Assembly: GCA_002425225.1 (NCBI GenBank)
Contig: DILV01000030.1
Span: forward strand, 1 to 64,000
From: Thiothrix sp. UBA5583
GTDB taxonomy: Bacteria > Pseudomonadota > Gammaproteobacteria > Thiotrichales > Thiotrichaceae
Reading direction: 5' to 3'
Length of the DNA stretch: 64,000 bases
Both the position numbers and the translations under genes were made by a program. Numbering within the stretch: position 1 is the first letter of the stretch; the number at the start of each line of letters is the position of its first letter. The notes beneath the pieces were generated by a model. The model searched no databases. It saw only the letters and a program-made list of their open reading frames with translations, and had not been told where the DNA came from. This document shows positions 36,438-44,904 of this stretch, piece after piece.

Positions 36438-37229
36438 ATGCAGGAAGATTTATTGGCCTATGTGCCTGCCGAAGGAGCCTTGCAAGGGCGCGTCATCCTG
36501 GTGACAGGTGCGGCTGCCGGGTTGGGCAAGGCTATCGCCAAAGCCTGTGCACAATTTGGTGCGACCGTGGTCATGCTCGACAAGGATGTACGCCGTGCCG
36601 AAGCTAGTTACGATGAAATCGTGGCGGCGGGCTACCCGGAACCGGCGATTTACCCATTGGACATGCAAGGCGCGACTGCGCAGGATTACGTTGACCTTGC
36701 TAACAACATCCGCGAACAACTGGGACGGATGGACGGGGTGGTGCTGAACGCAGCTTGGCTGCCTGCTTTTACCCCGCTTAAACTTTATGATACCGAAACC
36801 TGGTCAAAAATGATCATGGTCAATCTGCACGCCAATTTCCTGCTGATCCGTGCTTGTCTGCCATTGCTGGAACAGGCGGCTGACGCAGCTATCGTGTTTG
36901 CGGGACATGATTCCAACAAGGCTTACTACGGTGGTTTCGGGGTCGCCAAGGCAGGTATGGAGGCGCTCTGTGACATTCTGGCGGCGGAATATGACAATCC
37001 CCAGCAGTTTATCCGTGTCAATTCGGTGGATACCGGGCCGATCCGCACCAGTATGCGTACCCTGAATTTTCCCGGTGAAAATCCCGATACGGTTGCCCGC
37101 CCGGAAGCTCTGGTGGGGCCATTCCTGTTTTATCTGGGAACGGATGCAGGTCAGCGTACCGGCGAGCATCTGAAGCTGGGAAAACAGCCCGCTGATAGCT
37201 GTTGGGTCGGGGAGGCGACGGAGACCTGA
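36438..37229 (+). CDS. YciK-like short-chain dehydrogenase with altered active site
   Basis: A 263-residue Rossmann-fold SDR with an intact cofactor motif TGAAAGLG (23-30), NAAW (104-107) and the structural Asn129. At the catalytic YxxxK position the sequence is FGVAK (167-171): the Tyr is Phe while Lys171 is kept. The residue 13 upstream, where the catalytic Ser is expected, is Phe154. Normal dehydrogenase chemistry is therefore doubtful; a nucleotide-binding or regulatory role is possible. The stop overlaps the cmoA start (TGATG), so it is translationally coupled to the cmoAB tRNA-modification genes. Confidence 0.85.
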   Translation: MQEDLLAYVPAEGALQGRVILVTGAAAGLGKAIAKACAQFGATVVMLDKDVRRAEASYDEIVAAGYPEPAIYPLDMQGATAQDYVDLANNIREQLGRMDGVVLNAAWLPAFTPLKLYDTETWSKMIMVNLHANFLLIRACLPLLEQAADAAIVFAGHDSNKAYYGGFGVAKAGMEALCDILAAEYDNPQQFIRVNSVDTGPIRTSMRTLNFPGENPDTVARPEALVGPFLFYLGTDAGQRTGEHLKLGKQPADSCWVGEATET

Positions 37230-37957
37230 TGCAGCGTGATGCCATCTACGCCCTGCCACAAGGGCAGGTCGTGGATTTTGCTTTCAACGAAGCGGTGGCA
37301 GATGTATTCCCTGACATGATCCGCCGTTCCGTGCCGGGTTATGAAGCCATCATCAGCTTGCTGGGCGTGATTGCGCGGCGCTATGCGCAACCCCATAGCC
37401 GGATTTACGATCTGGGTTGTTCCTTGGGGGCTGCAACCTTGTCGATGGTTTCACAAGTGCGGGAAGCAGGCGTGCATTTCATGTGCGTGGACAATTCCAA
37501 CGCCATGACCAGCCGTTGTGGGCAGATTTTACAGCGGCATCTGGCGGCAGGGCATTTTGAGGTGTTGTGCGCCGACATCCAGGATGTGGCGGTGAAAAAT
37601 GCTTCGGTAGTGGTGCTCAATTTTACCCTGCAATTCCTCAAACCAGCCGAGCGGGAAGCGATGCTAGCAAACATTTATCAGGGTTTGCGTCCTGGTGGGG
37701 TGTTGATCCTGTCTGAAAAACTGCGTTTTGCTGATGTCGGCGAGCAGGGTTTGCTGACAGATTTACATCTGGAATTCAAACGCGCCAATGGTTACAGCGA
37801 GCTGGAAATCAGTCAGAAGCGTTCCGCACTGGAAAACGTGCTGATCCCGGATACGTTTGAAGAACATCTGACCCGTCTGCAAGCGGCGGGTTTTGGACAT
37901 GTTGTCCGCTGGTTCCAGGGGTTCAATTTTGCATCCTTACTGGCGGTGAAAGCGTAA
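37229..37957 (+). CDS. cmoA: Carboxy-S-adenosyl-L-methionine synthase CmoA
   Basis: A 242-residue enzyme that converts SAM and prephenate into carboxy-SAM, the donor for the cmo5U34 tRNA wobble modification. The N-terminal FAFNEAVADVFPDMIRRSVPGY and the SAM motif YDLGCSLGAATLSM are typical, as is NFTLQFL. The start at 37229 gives the family N-terminus (MQRDAIYALPQGQ) and has GGAG-type sequence upstream; the earlier GTG at 37202 is rejected. It overlaps both the SDR stop and the cmoB start by one base. Confidence 0.96.
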   Translation: MQRDAIYALPQGQVVDFAFNEAVADVFPDMIRRSVPGYEAIISLLGVIARRYAQPHSRIYDLGCSLGAATLSMVSQVREAGVHFMCVDNSNAMTSRCGQILQRHLAAGHFEVLCADIQDVAVKNASVVVLNFTLQFLKPAEREAMLANIYQGLRPGGVLILSEKLRFADVGEQGLLTDLHLEFKRANGYSELEISQKRSALENVLIPDTFEEHLTRLQAAGFGHVVRWFQGFNFASLLAVKA

Positions 37958-38934
37958 TGGATATAACCTCCCTGGTTGCGTTCCTGCAATCCTCCCGGCT
38001 TGCTCCCTGGTTGGATACCTTGCCGATGCAATTGGAGGCCGCTTTCGCCGCTTCCCACGGCAGGTGGCAGGAATGGCAAGGTGCACTGGCTACGACTCCA
38101 GCCTTGCAACCATCCCACCATAATTTCAACAGCAGTGCAGTGTGTATCGGGAGCGCAGATGATGCAGATGAACCAGCCCGCACGCAACTGCGGCAAGCGT
38201 TGCAAACCCTGATTCCGTGGCGCAAGGGGCCGTATGAGCTGTTCGGCATCAACATCGACACCGAATGGCGTTCTGACTGGAAGTGGCAGCGGGTTTTCCC
38301 GCACCTTGGTTCACTGGATGGACGGCTGGTGTTGGATGTAGGCTGTGGCAGTGGCTATCACCTGTGGCGTATGTATGGCGCGGGTGCAGAAGCGGTGATT
38401 GGCGTTGACCCCACCTTGCTGTTTCTCACCCAGTTCCAGTTGGTTAAGCACTACGCGGGTGAACAGCACCCGGTATGGATGTTGCCGCTGAAAAGTGAAG
38501 ATTTGCCCGATTTGCGCCAGAAAGGTTTCGATACCGTGTTTTCAATGGGGGTGCTGTATCATCGGCGCGACCCGCTGGGGCATTTGCAGGAGTTGCGCCG
38601 TGCCTTGCGTGCCGGTGGTGAACTGGTGCTGGAAACCCTGGTGGTGGCAGGCGATGAACAGACTGTGTTGATGCCGCATGACCGTTACGCCAAAATGCGC
38701 AATGTGTGGTTCATCCCTTCTGTCGCCATGCTGGAACTGTGGTTGCAAAGGCTGGGTTTTACACATATCCGGGTGGTTGACGTGACCCCAACCAGTACAG
38801 AGGAACAGCGTTGTACTGACTGGAGCAAGGGTGAGTCACTGGCCGATTTTCTGGATCCGGCGGATAGCAAGCGTACTATTGAAGGCTACCCCGCGCCGGT
38901 ACGTGCCACGCTCATGGCCAATACACCAGCGTAA
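37957..38934 (+). CDS. cmoB: tRNA U34 carboxymethyltransferase CmoB
   Basis: A 325-residue enzyme that transfers the carboxymethyl group of carboxy-SAM to 5-hydroxyuridine 34, producing cmo5U in tRNAs. It shows FGINIDTEWRSDWKWQR, the cofactor motif LDVGCGSGYHLWRM, and MGVLYHRRDPLGHL. The length matches E. coli CmoB (323). The start overlaps the cmoA stop by one base (TAATG), indicating coupled, stoichiometric synthesis with CmoA. Confidence 0.97.
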   Translation: MDITSLVAFLQSSRLAPWLDTLPMQLEAAFAASHGRWQEWQGALATTPALQPSHHNFNSSAVCIGSADDADEPARTQLRQALQTLIPWRKGPYELFGINIDTEWRSDWKWQRVFPHLGSLDGRLVLDVGCGSGYHLWRMYGAGAEAVIGVDPTLLFLTQFQLVKHYAGEQHPVWMLPLKSEDLPDLRQKGFDTVFSMGVLYHRRDPLGHLQELRRALRAGGELVLETLVVAGDEQTVLMPHDRYAKMRNVWFIPSVAMLELWLQRLGFTHIRVVDVTPTSTEEQRCTDWSKGESLADFLDPADSKRTIEGYPAPVRATLMANTPA

Positions 38935-38997
38935 ATCAACTATTTGTTGTATTAATGGATTTTGTTTCGTACAGTTTGTCTTGTGTTTCCATCGGGA

Positions 38998-39741
38998 ATG
39001 TCCATGCACAAGCTGAAAAGACGCATCAAACTGTTGCTACGGCAGGTGAATGATGCCATGAGTGGCACGGCATTCCGCTGGGCACAAGGTAAAACGGCTG
39101 ATTTTCAGGCATTTCCGCATTACATCGAAGTAGTGCAGCCCTTCATGCCTTCGCCACTGCTTGATAACAAAATCCACAACCTTAATCTTGCCATCCGTCA
39201 GTTGCACTTGTTGCAGTGGGAGCCGCAGCGCACCCTGTCATTTTGGCATCTGGTCGGTGAAGCATCGGCTGAACGTGGCTACCGGGAAGGGCGCAACCTG
39301 ATTGCGGGCAAGTTGCAGCAGGATTTCGGCGGTGGTTTGTGCCAGCTTTCCGGTATCCTTTATCACCTGGCCTTGCTAGCAAATCTGCACATTGTGGAGC
39401 GGCATCATCACTCCAGGGATATTTACCGGGAAGAGGAGCGGTTTACCCCGTTGGGTTCGGATGCGACCGTGGTGTATGGCTACAAGGATTTGCGTCTGGA
39501 AAACAACCTGTCCGTACCGTTGGTACTGTGGTTGCAAGTGACAGAGACAACACTGACCGCGCGGCTTCATGCGGCACAACCGCTCAATCCGCAAAGGCTG
39601 GTCTTTGAGCGGCAATATGCCGACACAAGCGTTACCGTCAGGGCATTGGCAGGGGATGGCAGGCTGGTCGGTATTTCACATTATGCTTTGCCACCATTTG
39701 CTACACCCGGTCAAACGCTTCACGAGGCAAGCCATGCATAA
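38998..39741 (+). CDS. VanW family protein
   Basis: A 247-residue VanW-domain protein (accessory gene name from vancomycin-resistance clusters; biochemical function unknown). The hallmark is GKLQQDFGGGLCQLSGILYHLALLA followed by ERHHHSRDI, matching the family's GGGLCQ and RHxHS motifs; the invariant Cys and His may form an active site. No signal peptide is seen. The start at 38998 (MSMHKLKRR) is preferred to upstream codons because of GGGA in front of it and the basic N-terminus. The stop overlaps the next methyltransferase gene by 8 nt. Confidence 0.87.
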   Translation: MSMHKLKRRIKLLLRQVNDAMSGTAFRWAQGKTADFQAFPHYIEVVQPFMPSPLLDNKIHNLNLAIRQLHLLQWEPQRTLSFWHLVGEASAERGYREGRNLIAGKLQQDFGGGLCQLSGILYHLALLANLHIVERHHHSRDIYREEERFTPLGSDATVVYGYKDLRLENNLSVPLVLWLQVTETTLTARLHAAQPLNPQRLVFERQYADTSVTVRALAGDGRLVGISHYALPPFATPGQTLHEASHA

Positions 39742-40411
39742 CCGCCCCATCCAGCAATATTACGATGAACTGGCTGCTGCCTACGATGAGGACAGGTTTG
39801 GCAATTCCTACGGGCAATACCTGCACGCCCAAGAGCAGGGAATCATGCAGACGTGGTTAGAAGGTACTGCCCCACAAGCGACACTGGATCTGGGCTGCGG
39901 GACAGGGCGGTTTTTACGGTATGCACATTACGGGGTGGATTTGAGCGGACAGATGCTGGTGCAGGCGCAACACAAATTTCCCGACCACCAGTTGGTGCAG
40001 GCGTCCATAACCAATACGCCGTTTGCTGACCAGCAGTTTCGGGCAGCTTTCAGTTTGCATGTGTTTTTTCATCTGGACAAAGCCATTATCCAGCAAGCTA
40101 TCAGGGAAGCTCACCGTATCCTGCAACCGGGTGGGGTATTGATTGTCGATTTCCCCACCGCAGCCCGGCGGCGGCTGGTGAAGTACCAGAAGGATGGCTG
40201 GCATGGCAATACTGCTCTCAGTGTGGATGAGGTGCGGCAATACGCCAATGGTTTGTTTTTTATAGAAAAACAGCAGGGTGCGATGCTGTTTCCAGTGCAT
40301 CGCATCCCGAAAAAGCTGCGTCAGCCGGTGCGTTGGCTCGACACCTTGTTATGCAGGACATTCTTGCGCCAGTGGGCATCATATTGTTTTGTCTGCCTGC
40401 GGCGGCTTTAA
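39734..40411 (+). CDS. Class I SAM-dependent methyltransferase
   Basis: A 225-residue Rossmann-fold methyltransferase. The SAM-binding motif is LDLGCGTGRFLRYA, with the acidic partner in GVDLSGQML and a post-motif LQPGGVLIVDFPTAA. Its substrate is unknown. The true start is 39734, inside the last codons of the VanW gene (8-nt overlap), with GAGG at 39724-39727; the longer frame extending into the VanW gene is not used. Co-expression with the VanW protein and the nearby dioxygenase hints at a small modification pathway. Confidence 0.88.
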   Translation: MHNRPIQQYYDELAAAYDEDRFGNSYGQYLHAQEQGIMQTWLEGTAPQATLDLGCGTGRFLRYAHYGVDLSGQMLVQAQHKFPDHQLVQASITNTPFADQQFRAAFSLHVFFHLDKAIIQQAIREAHRILQPGGVLIVDFPTAARRRLVKYQKDGWHGNTALSVDEVRQYANGLFFIEKQQGAMLFPVHRIPKKLRQPVRWLDTLLCRTFLRQWASYCFVCLRRL

Positions 40412-40450
40412 ATGCAGCAGGCTGGATAAGCGCTATCTTGTTAAATTACA

Positions 40451-41179
40451 ATGTGCTTAAGTACTGAATTTAAAGTGAGTCAAGTGAACACGCAACTACA
40501 AAAACCGGGATTTATGATGGCAATGGGTGAAGCCAGCCGCTTGCACCAGCAGCTTGCCAGCCATATGGGTCAGGCTTACCGGCGTTTCCGGCAAAGCTGG
40601 AATGGCTTGCTGCTTGACCCTTATTTGCGTGATGGCGGCAGTTACCGCTACCGGCGTTATTCGGTTTTCCATTGGCAGAACAATATGCTGAAAGTGCTTC
40701 CGCATGAGCCGCATTACCAGAGTTCCCATTACAACCATGTGCATGGTGGTTTTAACCGGCATTTCCGGGCATGGTTGCCGACAACCTTGCAAAATCCGGT
40801 GTTGAAGAAAATTATCCGCTGGACGACCAGCCAGTTTTTGACTAATCCCGCCGATTTGTGGCGGATTCAGGCACACCAGTTCCGCATTGTGGCGCGTGAA
40901 GACCAGTTGGGTAAACCTACGCCAGAAGGTGTGCATAAGGATGGTGCGGAATATATCCTGATCATGATGATGGATCGGCAAAACATTGCGGGTGGGGTAA
41001 GTCGCGTCTACAGCAATGACATGCAACTGCTGGCAGAGGGGACTTTGCAGCAGTCAGGGGATCTGATGCTGGTGAATGATCACCAGACTTATCATGGTGT
41101 GACGGAAGTTAGCCCGGCTGACCCGGCACAACCCGCCTGGCGGGATGTGCTGGTGCTGACTTTCCACAAGCAGGGTTAG
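40451..41179 (+). CDS. 2-oxoglutarate/Fe(II) dioxygenase, PF10014-like
   Basis: A 242-residue protein resembling the 2OG-Fe oxygenase family that includes amino-acid hydroxylases such as L-isoleucine dioxygenase. The iron triad is His162 and Asp164 (PEGVHKDGAEYIL) with His215 (NDHQTYHGV), and Arg231 (WRDVLVLTF) is the probable 2-oxoglutarate anchor. The substrate is unknown; free amino acids are the known substrates of relatives. It follows the methyltransferase by 39 bp on the same strand. The start is uncertain: ATG 40451 has a weak ribosome binding site and an in-frame GTG about 24 nt later is an alternative. Confidence 0.85.
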   Translation: MCLSTEFKVSQVNTQLQKPGFMMAMGEASRLHQQLASHMGQAYRRFRQSWNGLLLDPYLRDGGSYRYRRYSVFHWQNNMLKVLPHEPHYQSSHYNHVHGGFNRHFRAWLPTTLQNPVLKKIIRWTTSQFLTNPADLWRIQAHQFRIVAREDQLGKPTPEGVHKDGAEYILIMMMDRQNIAGGVSRVYSNDMQLLAEGTLQQSGDLMLVNDHQTYHGVTEVSPADPAQPAWRDVLVLTFHKQG

Positions 41180-41186
41180 GCTGGTT

Positions 41187-41762
41187 TCAACCTGGCCCTT
41201 CAAAGTATTTCCACTGGTATTTTTCATCTTCCTTGACCCGGCTCCAGAATAGTCTGCCTGAGTCCCTCCACGGATCCAGCAATATGCCGCTGGCAAATGG
41301 TTTGCCTTTGGCGGTCACAATCAGCGTGCTGTGTTCGCGCCAAGGATTGCCTTTGTTGGCAACGCCCCAGTACAAGTCAAAGGTTTGCAGGTTTTTGGCA
41401 CGCATTCGCGCCCGCATGGCACGCGCCCAGTCGACACACAGCCCTGCTTTGCGCTGGTCGGCGTTACGCAAGGTATTGTGTAGTAGTGGCGGCCAAGTCA
41501 GATCCCAGTCATTGGCCAGATACAAGGGGTAAACATAAGCATCATGGGCAACAGCACGTGCTTCGCGCGGGTCGATGATGGCAGGATCCAGCGCAATCAG
41601 AGCAGCTTCCAGTTGTTGGATGTTGTTCTGCATGTCTGGGGTCATGTGGGTCAGGCGTACTTGCCCGTTGGGGACGAGCTGTACGTTGTCGTACTGGACA
41701 GTGCAAGCGCCCAGCAGCAGCGATAACAGCAGCAGGGGGACTGCATGTTTCACAGATAGCAT
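41187..41762 (-). CDS. Lipoprotein with a possible transglutaminase/cysteine-protease triad
   Basis: A 191-residue protein with a clear lipobox (LLLGAC, lipidated Cys20). I do not recognise the family. Three conserved-looking positions resemble the papain/transglutaminase order Cys-His-Asp: Cys109 in KAGLCVDWARAMR, His144 in WREHSTLIVT and Asp163 in GILLDPWRDSGRLFW. This is an inference from motif spacing. It lies at the end of a minus-strand unit after ubiG, overlapping its stop by one base. Confidence 0.65.
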   Translation of the reverse strand: MLSVKHAVPLLLLSLLLGACTVQYDNVQLVPNGQVRLTHMTPDMQNNIQQLEAALIALDPAIIDPREARAVAHDAYVYPLYLANDWDLTWPPLLHNTLRNADQRKAGLCVDWARAMRARMRAKNLQTFDLYWGVANKGNPWREHSTLIVTAKGKPFASGILLDPWRDSGRLFWSRVKEDEKYQWKYFEGPG

Positions 41763-42475
41763 CAGGTTGTTTCCTTTTTGAAGTGCATCAGGTAATTCAC
41801 GTCAACATCTTTGCCAAGACGATAACTCTGGAACAACGGATTGTACGTCATGCCCGCGATGTTCCGCAGTTCCAGTCCGACGGAACGCGCCCAGCGTTCC
41901 AGTTCAGAGGGTTTGATGAATTTGCCGTATTCGTGCGTGCCTTTGGGGAGCATGTTCAGCACGTATTCGGCACCAACAATGGCGAGCATGAAAGCCTTGG
42001 GATTACGGTTGATGGTGGAAAAGAATACATCGCCACCAGGTTTGACCAGGGTGGCACAAGCCGCAATCACGGAAGCAGGGTCGGGAACGTGTTCCAGCAT
42101 TTCCATGCAGGTAACAGCATCAAACTGCCCGGCGTGGGTTTGTGCCAGCTCTTCCACACTGATCTGACGGTAATTGACCTCAACCTGTGATTCCAATGCG
42201 TGCAGACGGGCAACTGACAGCGGTGTTTCGCCCATGTCAATGCCGGTGACGGTCGCTCCCCGCCGTGCCATGCTTTCTGCCAGAATGCCGCCACCACAAC
42301 CGACATCAATAACCTGTTTGCCTTGCAGGTGAGTGCGGTCGTCGATGTAGTTCAGACGCAAGGGGTTGATGTCATGCAGGGGTTTGAATTCGCTTTCGGT
42401 ATCCCACCAGCGGTAGGCGAGGGCTTCAAACTTGCGGATTTCGTTGGGGTCAACGTTGCGGGCGGTGCTTGTCAT
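41762..42475 (-). CDS. ubiG: Ubiquinone biosynthesis O-methyltransferase UbiG
   Basis: A 237-residue enzyme that performs both O-methylations of ubiquinone biosynthesis at the membrane face. Conserved segments are [31 protein letters not shown], the SAM motif [17 protein letters not shown], and [10 protein letters not shown]. It overlaps the MTA deaminase gene by 4 nt upstream and the lipoprotein gene by 1 nt downstream. The order mtaD-ubiG is shared with several gammaproteobacteria to my knowledge. Confidence 0.96.
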   Translation of the reverse strand: MTSTARNVDPNEIRKFEALAYRWWDTESEFKPLHDINPLRLNYIDDRTHLQGKQVIDVGCGGGILAESMARRGATVTGIDMGETPLSVARLHALESQVEVNYRQISVEELAQTHAGQFDAVTCMEMLEHVPDPASVIAACATLVKPGGDVFFSTINRNPKAFMLAIVGAEYVLNMLPKGTHEYGKFIKPSELERWARSVGLELRNIAGMTYNPLFQSYRLGKDVDVNYLMHFKKETT

Positions 42476-43788
42476 GGGGTTTCTCCAATTTTTGCCTGCC
42501 AGCTACGGGCTTTGGCAAGCAGGGCTGATTCGTTCAGGGTGGTCAGTTTGCGGTCCTCCAGCAAAGGTTTGCCTGCCACCCATACATGTTTGATCTGGTT
42601 GCGGTTGGCGCAGTAAACCAGATGTGAAACCGGGTCATACAATGGTTGGGTTTCAATGGCACCGAAGTCGACGGCAATCATATCAGCCGCCTTGCCGATT
42701 TCCAGCGAGCCGGTCACATTTTCCAGTCCCAGGGCTTTAGCGCCGTTAATGGTCGCCATGCGCAGGACTTCAGTGGCACTGAGGGCGCTGGCATCCTGGG
42801 CAACGGCTTTGCCCAGCAGGGCAGCGGTACGCATTTCACCCAGCATATCGAGGTCGTTGTTGCTGGCATTGCCATCCGTGCCCAGGGCGACGTTGACCCC
42901 GGCAGCCGCCAGCCGGGCAACAGGACAGAAGCCGCTGGCAAGTTTCAGGTTGGATTCCGGGCAATGGATGACGTTTGTACCTTTCTGTGCCAGCATCCCG
43001 ATGTCTGCATCTGTCAACTGGGTCATGTGTACGGCAAGGAAATGCTTGTCGAGCAGGCCGAGGGCTTGCAGGCGATCCAGCGGACGAGTGCCTTGCTGGC
43101 TCTGGGCTTGCTGCACTTCAAACGCGGTTTCATGGACGTGCATATGAATGGGGATAGCCAGTTCGCAGGCCAGATGCAGCAATTTGCCGAGTGGTTCATC
43201 AGAAACGGTGTAAGGGGCATGGGGAGCGAAGGCCGTTGTAAGTAATGGCTTGTCTGCCAGTTGGTCGTGCAGTGCCAGCCCTTTTTGCAGGTAATCATCT
43301 GGGCCATTGCCCCAGGCAGTTGGAAAGTCAATTACAATCAGGCCGATGGATGCGCGGATTCCGGCTTCATCGGCTGCCTGCGCGATGGCTTCCGGGAAAA
43401 AGTACATGTCGTTGAAACAGGTCGTACCGGAACGGAGCATTTCTGCAATTGCCAGTTGGGTTCCGTCATATACAAAATCGGCATTGGCCCAACGGGCTTC
43501 AGCAGGCCAGATGTGGTTTTGCAGCCAGTCCATCAGGGGCAGGTCGTCTGCCAGACCTTTCAGCAAGGACATGGCAGCATGGGTATGGGTATTGATAAAA
43601 CCCGGCATTAATGCATGTTGCGGTAAAACAACAGTTTTTTTTGCCCTGTAACGTTTTTCTGCGTCAGCGCTGGGCAGTATGTCAATAATCCTGCTATTAT
43701 CCACCGCTACAGCGTAGTGTTGCAGAACCCGGTTGCCGGAATTGACCGTAATAACCCATTCAGGGACAACAAGTAATTCAATTTCCAT
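42472..43788 (-). CDS. mtaD: 5-methylthioadenosine/S-adenosylhomocysteine deaminase
   Basis: A 438-residue amidohydrolase of the TRZ/ATZ type that deaminates methylthioadenosine (and SAH) to the inosine derivative. The metal ligands are visible: HTH in [11 protein letters not shown], the HMHVHET region, and Asp in [25 protein letters not shown] binds the substrate ribose side. Its start is close to, and divergent from, mtnA, which handles a later step of methylthioribose salvage, so both sides likely belong to MTA recycling. ubiG follows with a 4-nt overlap. Confidence 0.9.
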   Translation of the reverse strand: MEIELLVVPEWVITVNSGNRVLQHYAVAVDNSRIIDILPSADAEKRYRAKKTVVLPQHALMPGFINTHTHAAMSLLKGLADDLPLMDWLQNHIWPAEARWANADFVYDGTQLAIAEMLRSGTTCFNDMYFFPEAIAQAADEAGIRASIGLIVIDFPTAWGNGPDDYLQKGLALHDQLADKPLLTTAFAPHAPYTVSDEPLGKLLHLACELAIPIHMHVHETAFEVQQAQSQQGTRPLDRLQALGLLDKHFLAVHMTQLTDADIGMLAQKGTNVIHCPESNLKLASGFCPVARLAAAGVNVALGTDGNASNNDLDMLGEMRTAALLGKAVAQDASALSATEVLRMATINGAKALGLENVTGSLEIGKAADMIAVDFGAIETQPLYDPVSHLVYCANRNQIKHVWVAGKPLLEDRKLTTLNESALLAKARSWQAKIGETP

Positions 43789-43827
43789 CTGGTGTTGTAA
43801 TCATGCAACGTTAAAAACAACCTATTT

Positions 43828-44883
43828 ATGCCGAAAATCACCATGAGTCAACACGATTCGATCCGTGCAGTAGAGTGGAAAGACAATCACCTGGTTTTGC
43901 TGGATCAGCGCAAGCTGCCGCACAACGAGCAATATGTACAGTTGTATAATGCCGAGGATACTGCTGAAGCCATCCGCAACATGGTGGTACGCGGTGCACC
44001 TGCCATTGGCATTGCGGCGGCTTATGCCTTGGTGATGGCTGCCCGCAAGAGTTACAAACAGTATCCGAATGACTGGCGGGTAAGGTTGGCAGCGGAAAAA
44101 GACATCCTGATGAATGCCCGCCCGACAGCCGTCAACCTGATGTGGGCCTTGCAGCGCATGTGTGCAGCACTGGACACGATTAATGGCGACCCGGAAGAGC
44201 CATTGTTGGAATTGGCTCGCAAAATCCATCAGGATGATATAGAAGCCAATTACCGCATGGGCGAACTGGGTAGCGCACTGATCCCGTCATCCCATGCAGT
44301 CCTGACCCATTGCAATACCGGCTCGCTGGCAACCGGTGGTTATGGTACGGCTTTGGGGGTCATCCGCAGTGCTTACAGTGCTGGCAAGATTGAGCATGTG
44401 TATGCTGATGAAACCCGCCCGTGGTGGCAGGGTTCCCGCCTGACAGCGTGGGAACTGGTCAAGGACAAAATCCCCGCACACCTGATCTGCGAAGGTGCAG
44501 CCGCGAGCCTGATGAGGCAGGGCAAGGTTTCCTGGGTGATTGTGGGTTCTGACCGCATCGCCGCCAACGGTGATGTTGCCAACAAGATTGGTACGTACAG
44601 TCTGGCCGTCAATGCCCGTTATCACGGGGTGAAATTCATGGTCGTTGCCCCAACCAGCACGGTTGATATGGCAACCCCTACTGGCAACCACATCCCGATC
44701 GAAGAACGTGCGCAGGAAGAAGTGCTTAACGTTGGCAACCAACGGATTGCAGCAGTACATGCCAAGGCATGGAACCCGGCCTTCGATGTGACGCCTGCAT
44801 CCCTGATTGATGCCATCGTGACCGAAAAGGGCGTGGTAGAGCGCCCTACCGCTGAAAAAATGGCGGCACTCATGGCTTCCTGA
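43828..44883 (+). CDS. mtnA: Methylthioribose-1-phosphate isomerase
   Basis: A 351-residue enzyme that isomerises methylthioribose-1-phosphate to methylthioribulose-1-phosphate in methionine salvage. Typical stretches are [17 protein letters not shown], the catalytic Cys in [15 protein letters not shown], and Asp in [18 protein letters not shown]. An eIF2B-like fold is known for the family. The start is either 43828 or the ATG at 43843. None of the downstream mtnB/C/D genes adjoins it, so the rest of the pathway must lie elsewhere or be absent. Confidence 0.95.
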   Translation: MPKITMSQHDSIRAVEWKDNHLVLLDQRKLPHNEQYVQLYNAEDTAEAIRNMVVRGAPAIGIAAAYALVMAARKSYKQYPNDWRVRLAAEKDILMNARPTAVNLMWALQRMCAALDTINGDPEEPLLELARKIHQDDIEANYRMGELGSALIPSSHAVLTHCNTGSLATGGYGTALGVIRSAYSAGKIEHVYADETRPWWQGSRLTAWELVKDKIPAHLICEGAAASLMRQGKVSWVIVGSDRIAANGDVANKIGTYSLAVNARYHGVKFMVVAPTSTVDMATPTGNHIPIEERAQEEVLNVGNQRIAAVHAKAWNPAFDVTPASLIDAIVTEKGVVERPTAEKMAALMAS

Positions 44884-44904
44884 GTACCACACTGCTTGCT
44901 GCTA

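Noticed and set aside
39569..39733. Extended start of the methyltransferase gene within the VanW gene
   Set aside because: The residues are VanW shadow sequence; ATG 39734 with GAGG upstream fits the methyltransferase.
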